From Halobaculum sp. MBLA0143 (GTDB lineage Archaea > Halobacteriota > Halobacteria > Halobacteriales > Haloferacaceae), in the NCBI RefSeq assembly GCF_041361465.1, contig NZ_JBGKAC010000001.1, positions 496,001 to 560,000 on the forward strand: DNA of 64,000 nt, given 5' to 3'. The notes beneath the pieces were generated by a model. It had not been told where the DNA came from, made no database searches, and worked only from the letters and a program-made list of their open reading frames with translations. This document shows, one piece after another, positions 61,383-64,000 of the stretch; the first letter of the stretch is position 1, and the number at the start of each line of letters is the position of its first letter. Made by a program: the position numbers and the translations under genes.

Positions 61383-62125
61383 CGGTCACTCACCTCCGCC
61401 AGCGCGGACTCCGTGAACAACGTCAGCCGACCGGGGTGGGTGCCGGGAGCGAGATCCTCGGCGTTCACCTCGGCGGCGGTCGTCACGTCCACGCCCGCCA
61501 GGTTGCGAGCCGCACGCGACGGCTCCTCGCTCGTCACGAACAGGACCGAGACGGGTTCTCTGTACTTCCGGCCACGGGTCGACCCCTGACCGGCCTTGAT
61601 CTTGCGGCCGTCGTCGGCCCGCTCGACGTCCGCGTACACGCCGAGCGACTCCAGGAGGTCGGCGACCTCCCGGGTCTTGACGAGGTCCTCGAACTCGTCG
61701 GTGACGACGAGCGGAACCTCCAGGTCGTCGTCGAACTCGTGGCCGCGGTCGGCGACGAGTTCGGCGTCGGTCGTCGCCGCCAGCGCCGACCGAACTGCGA
61801 GCTTCCGTTCTTTGTCGTTGATCTGTTTGCCCTGGTCCTTGTCGGCCTTCGGCGGGTGGGCCTTCCGCCCGGAGACGGTCTGGGGCACGCGCCGCCCCTG
61901 CCCGTTCTCCCGGGGGACGTGGGCCATCCCGCGGCCCGAACCCTGGGACTCCGCCGGCGTCCGCATGCCGGCGAACTCGTCTACGCCGTAAGCCTGCTTC
62001 CGGTTCGCCTGCGCGGCGAGCACGGCCCGCCGGATCACGTCCGGGCGGAACGTCGTGTCGAACACGGCCGGGAGCTCCGTCTCCCCGCTCGCTTCGCCGT
62101 CCAGGTCGTACACTGTCGTCGTCAT
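61379..62125 (-). CDS. rpl4: Ribosomal protein uL4
   Basis: 248 residues, archaeal/eukaryotic uL4 form. The tunnel loop appears in AGMRTPAESQGSGRGMAHVPRENGQGRRVPQ; the C-terminal part holds VVTDEFEDLVKTREVADLLESLGVY. Overlaps uL3 by 4 nt. Confidence 0.95.
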   Translation of the reverse strand: MTTTVYDLDGEASGETELPAVFDTTFRPDVIRRAVLAAQANRKQAYGVDEFAGMRTPAESQGSGRGMAHVPRENGQGRRVPQTVSGRKAHPPKADKDQGKQINDKERKLAVRSALAATTDAELVADRGHEFDDDLEVPLVVTDEFEDLVKTREVADLLESLGVYADVERADDGRKIKAGQGSTRGRKYREPVSVLFVTSEEPSRAARNLAGVDVTTAAEVNAEDLAPGTHPGRLTLFTESALAEVSDR

Positions 62126-63138
62126 CCTTGGTTAGACTCCGTGGACACGTACCGCACCTCGGGGTCGAGACGCGGCTGGTCGTTCGGTCGGACCGCCGGA
62201 CGGAAGCGGAGGAGCCGCTTCTCCGGACCGGGCAGCGAACCCTTCACGAGGGCGTACCGCCCGTCGACCTCGCCGTAGTTGACGAAGCCGCCGTCGACGG
62301 AGGCGTCGTCCCCCTCGCCGAAGTCCAGCAGTCGCTTGTTCAGTTCCGTCCGCTGGTGGTAGCCGGTCTGCCCCTGCTGGGGCACCGTCGACCGGACCCG
62401 GGAGGGGTTCCACGGACCGAGGTTGCCGATCCGGCGCCGCCACCCCTGGCGGGCGTGCTTCCCCTTCCGCTTCTGGACGCCCCAACGCTTGACGGGGCCC
62501 TGAGTTCCCTTCCCCTTCGTGATCCCGGCGGTGTCGAGGTACTCCCCCGCCCGGAACACGTCACCGAAGGTGTGGCTGCCGCCACCCTCGACCAGGTCGA
62601 GGGCGTACTCCAGCCGATCCTCGATACTGCCGCCGCCGACGCGCGTCTCCATCACGTCCGGCTCCTTCTTCGGGACGTTCGACAGCGTCGCCGGCTGCGT
62701 GTGGGTGATGAACCGCAGGTCGTCGACCGTGCCGTCGTCGACGAGCTCCCGCAGCTCCGCGGCGTCCGGCTCGAAGGTGTCCTCGTTCGGGAGGTCGAGT
62801 GTGCGGTCCAGTTCGCTGTGGAACTCACTCGTCCACACCTCCGTCAGCGGTTTCTTTCCGTACGACGTTTCCTCGTAGGCTCTGACTGCGACCGCGCGCA
62901 TCTCCGGGACCTCCACGACGGTGACCGGTACGGACTCCTCCATCCCCTGTCGGGCGGAGTCGTCCTCGTCGTTCACCATCACGACGTGGGTCATCCCTGC
63001 CTTGTAGCCCGCGAAGCCCTGCACTCCGGCGGCCCCGTCGTCGTCGGGCCACGAGCGGAGGCGCGGGACTTCGCTGGCCGAGCGCGTGCGCGGGCCGAAG
63101 CCCGTCGAGCCCTTGCGTGGTCTGCTTGGTTGTGGCAT
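62122..63138 (-). CDS. rpl3: Ribosomal protein uL3
   Basis: 338 residues. PQPSRPRKGSTGFGPRTRS at the start, GFAGYKAGMTHVVMVND, and the long loop TAGITKGKGTQGPVKRWGVQKRKGKHARQGWRRRIGN that reaches the peptidyl-transferase centre. ATG at 63138; a longer upstream frame is a shadow of the methyltransferase gene. Confidence 0.95.
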   Translation of the reverse strand: MPQPSRPRKGSTGFGPRTRSASEVPRLRSWPDDDGAAGVQGFAGYKAGMTHVVMVNDEDDSARQGMEESVPVTVVEVPEMRAVAVRAYEETSYGKKPLTEVWTSEFHSELDRTLDLPNEDTFEPDAAELRELVDDGTVDDLRFITHTQPATLSNVPKKEPDVMETRVGGGSIEDRLEYALDLVEGGGSHTFGDVFRAGEYLDTAGITKGKGTQGPVKRWGVQKRKGKHARQGWRRRIGNLGPWNPSRVRSTVPQQGQTGYHQRTELNKRLLDFGEGDDASVDGGFVNYGEVDGRYALVKGSLPGPEKRLLRFRPAVRPNDQPRLDPEVRYVSTESNQG

Positions 63139-63161
63139 GTTGTTGTGTTCGCGGCGTTCGA

Positions 63162-63986
63162 TCACGGGGGCAGCGAGAGGGCGCTCAGCGAGGCGAACAT
63201 CGCCTCCTCCGTGCGCACCACCTCGCTGCCCTGGTTCGGAACCGTGTTCAGCCAGCGGTCGAACCGCGTGTCTGCGGGGTCGACCGCCGCGTCCTCGGGG
63301 TACCCGAGGATCGACGGCAGCCCCCTGGCCGGGGCGCCGAACGCGACGGCGACGCGGTCCGCGTCGCGCAGCCGGGCCGTGACCACCTCTAACTCCGTCA
63401 CGGAGAGGGTGTCCCCGTGACGGGAGGCGGCGACCGACACGTCGGCGTCGGCGAGGGCGTCCGCGAGGTCCGCACGCTCGACGGCCGGCGACGGTGTGTC
63501 GCCGTCCGCCAGCTTCGCGCGGACCGGCTCTCTCGAAGAGACCCTGACGGTGACGCGCTCTCCCTCCGAAGGCACCTCGTCTGGAGGCGCCCGCAGGGAG
63601 ATCGGGTGTTGCGTTCCGCAATTGACCCGGACGCGGCCTTCAGGTCCGACCTCGGTCACGATTCCGTCTCGTAGCTCCGACCCGTCCGGGCCGGAGGTGT
63701 CTGGCAGCAGGGGCGGGAGCACGCCGACGTGTTGGAGCTCCTCGCGGCGGTCCCACGCCTCGCGTCTGAGGTAGGGTGCGGTCGCCGCGTACGCCAACAC
63801 CGTGTAGACGAACTCCTCGCCCCTGTCTGTCTCGCCTTCCCCGTCGGGGAAGACGGCCAACCGGTCCGCCCGGAAGACCGTCGCCGCGCGGGCGACGTAG
63901 CCGAGCTTTCGCGTGGCCTCGCGGCCGTCCTCGGCCTCCCGGACGAGCGACGACGGCACGAGCACGTCGAGTCCCGTCCCGTTCAT
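63162..63986 (-). CDS. SPOUT-family RNA methyltransferase (DUF171-like)
   Basis: 274 residues. LDVLVPSSLVREAEDGREATRKLGYVARAATVFRADRL, YLRREAWDRREELQHVGVLPPLLPD with a central OB-like insert (GIVTEVGPEGRVRVNCGTQHP), and the C-terminal knot region VAFGAPARGLPSILGY...FDRWLNTVPNQGSEVVRTEEAMFASLSALS match the archaeal SPOUT methyltransferase family that precedes rpl3. It probably methylates rRNA. First gene of the cluster seen here; the promoter lies beyond the window. Confidence 0.9.
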   Translation of the reverse strand: MNGTGLDVLVPSSLVREAEDGREATRKLGYVARAATVFRADRLAVFPDGEGETDRGEEFVYTVLAYAATAPYLRREAWDRREELQHVGVLPPLLPDTSGPDGSELRDGIVTEVGPEGRVRVNCGTQHPISLRAPPDEVPSEGERVTVRVSSREPVRAKLADGDTPSPAVERADLADALADADVSVAASRHGDTLSVTELEVVTARLRDADRVAVAFGAPARGLPSILGYPEDAAVDPADTRFDRWLNTVPNQGSEVVRTEEAMFASLSALSLPP

Positions 63987-64000
63987 TGTCGCTTCACCGG

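Overview
The window is chromosomal DNA of a haloarchaeon (class Halobacteria). GC is high, the proteins are strongly acidic, and Tat-type lipoprotein signals are present. Most free-standing genes have a TATA-like box 27-29 nt before the start codon, as expected for leaderless transcripts, while genes inside operons use GGAGGTGA ribosome-binding sites. An archaeal S10/spc ribosomal protein cluster fills the last 13 kb. Species cannot be fixed from the sequence.

Layout. 1-3.3 kb: end of a small zinc-ribbon gene, elongation factor 1-beta, a membrane protein, hisF, then gcvT and gcvH. 3.3-8.7 kb (minus): a complex I-type cluster nuoA-B-CD-H-I, with about 520 non-coding nt before nuoH and without nuoJ-N; a BofA-like membrane gene with an apparent frameshift follows nuoI. 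8.7-10.75 kb: an AT-richer two-gene island, a multi-pass membrane protein followed by a Panacea/SocA-like (DUF4065) protein, probably a toxin-antitoxin or defence cassette. 10.75-17.4 kb: purK-purE, an Agl23-like membrane protein, a SHOCT protein, ribH, an aminotransferase and a small membrane protein. 17.4-23.9 kb (minus): a dipeptide/oligopeptide ABC importer operon (binding protein, two permeases, two ATPases). 24.2-30.4 kb: a FAD oxidoreductase, a DUF4097 lipoprotein, a DUF2892 protein, a thioesterase and a FIST/histidine-kinase pair. 30.6-37.5 kb: 3-hydroxyacyl-CoA dehydrogenase, a repeat-containing HhH protein, fba-fbp (gluconeogenesis), an unknown protein, an aldo/keto reductase and a sodium symporter. 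37.5-38.5 kb: tRNA-Val(CAC) followed by repeated copies of its own 3' end. 38.5-41.6 kb: a membrane protein, cobalamin adenosyltransferase, glutaredoxin, RIO1 kinase and a TbsP-like regulator.

41.9-51.0 kb is a carbohydrate module. A sugar-type binding protein, two permeases, an ATPase and a small membrane protein are followed by a Gfo/Idh/MocA dehydrogenase, a zinc alcohol dehydrogenase and glycerate 2-kinase. The order suggests import of a sugar or polyol, oxidation, and entry into glycolysis as 2-phosphoglycerate, with the divergent TbsP-like gene as likely regulator. 51.0-64.0 kb (minus) holds the S10/spc cluster from a SPOUT methyltransferase and uL3 to uL15; secY does not follow uL15.

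The most unusual signals are very short ORFs placed as translational relays: two homologous 15-codon ORFs joining eS4 to uL5 and uS17 to uL14, three micro-ORFs before the sugar permease, and a 29-codon leader overlapping nuoH. Next in interest are the Panacea-type island and the tRNA-Val 3'-end repeats.
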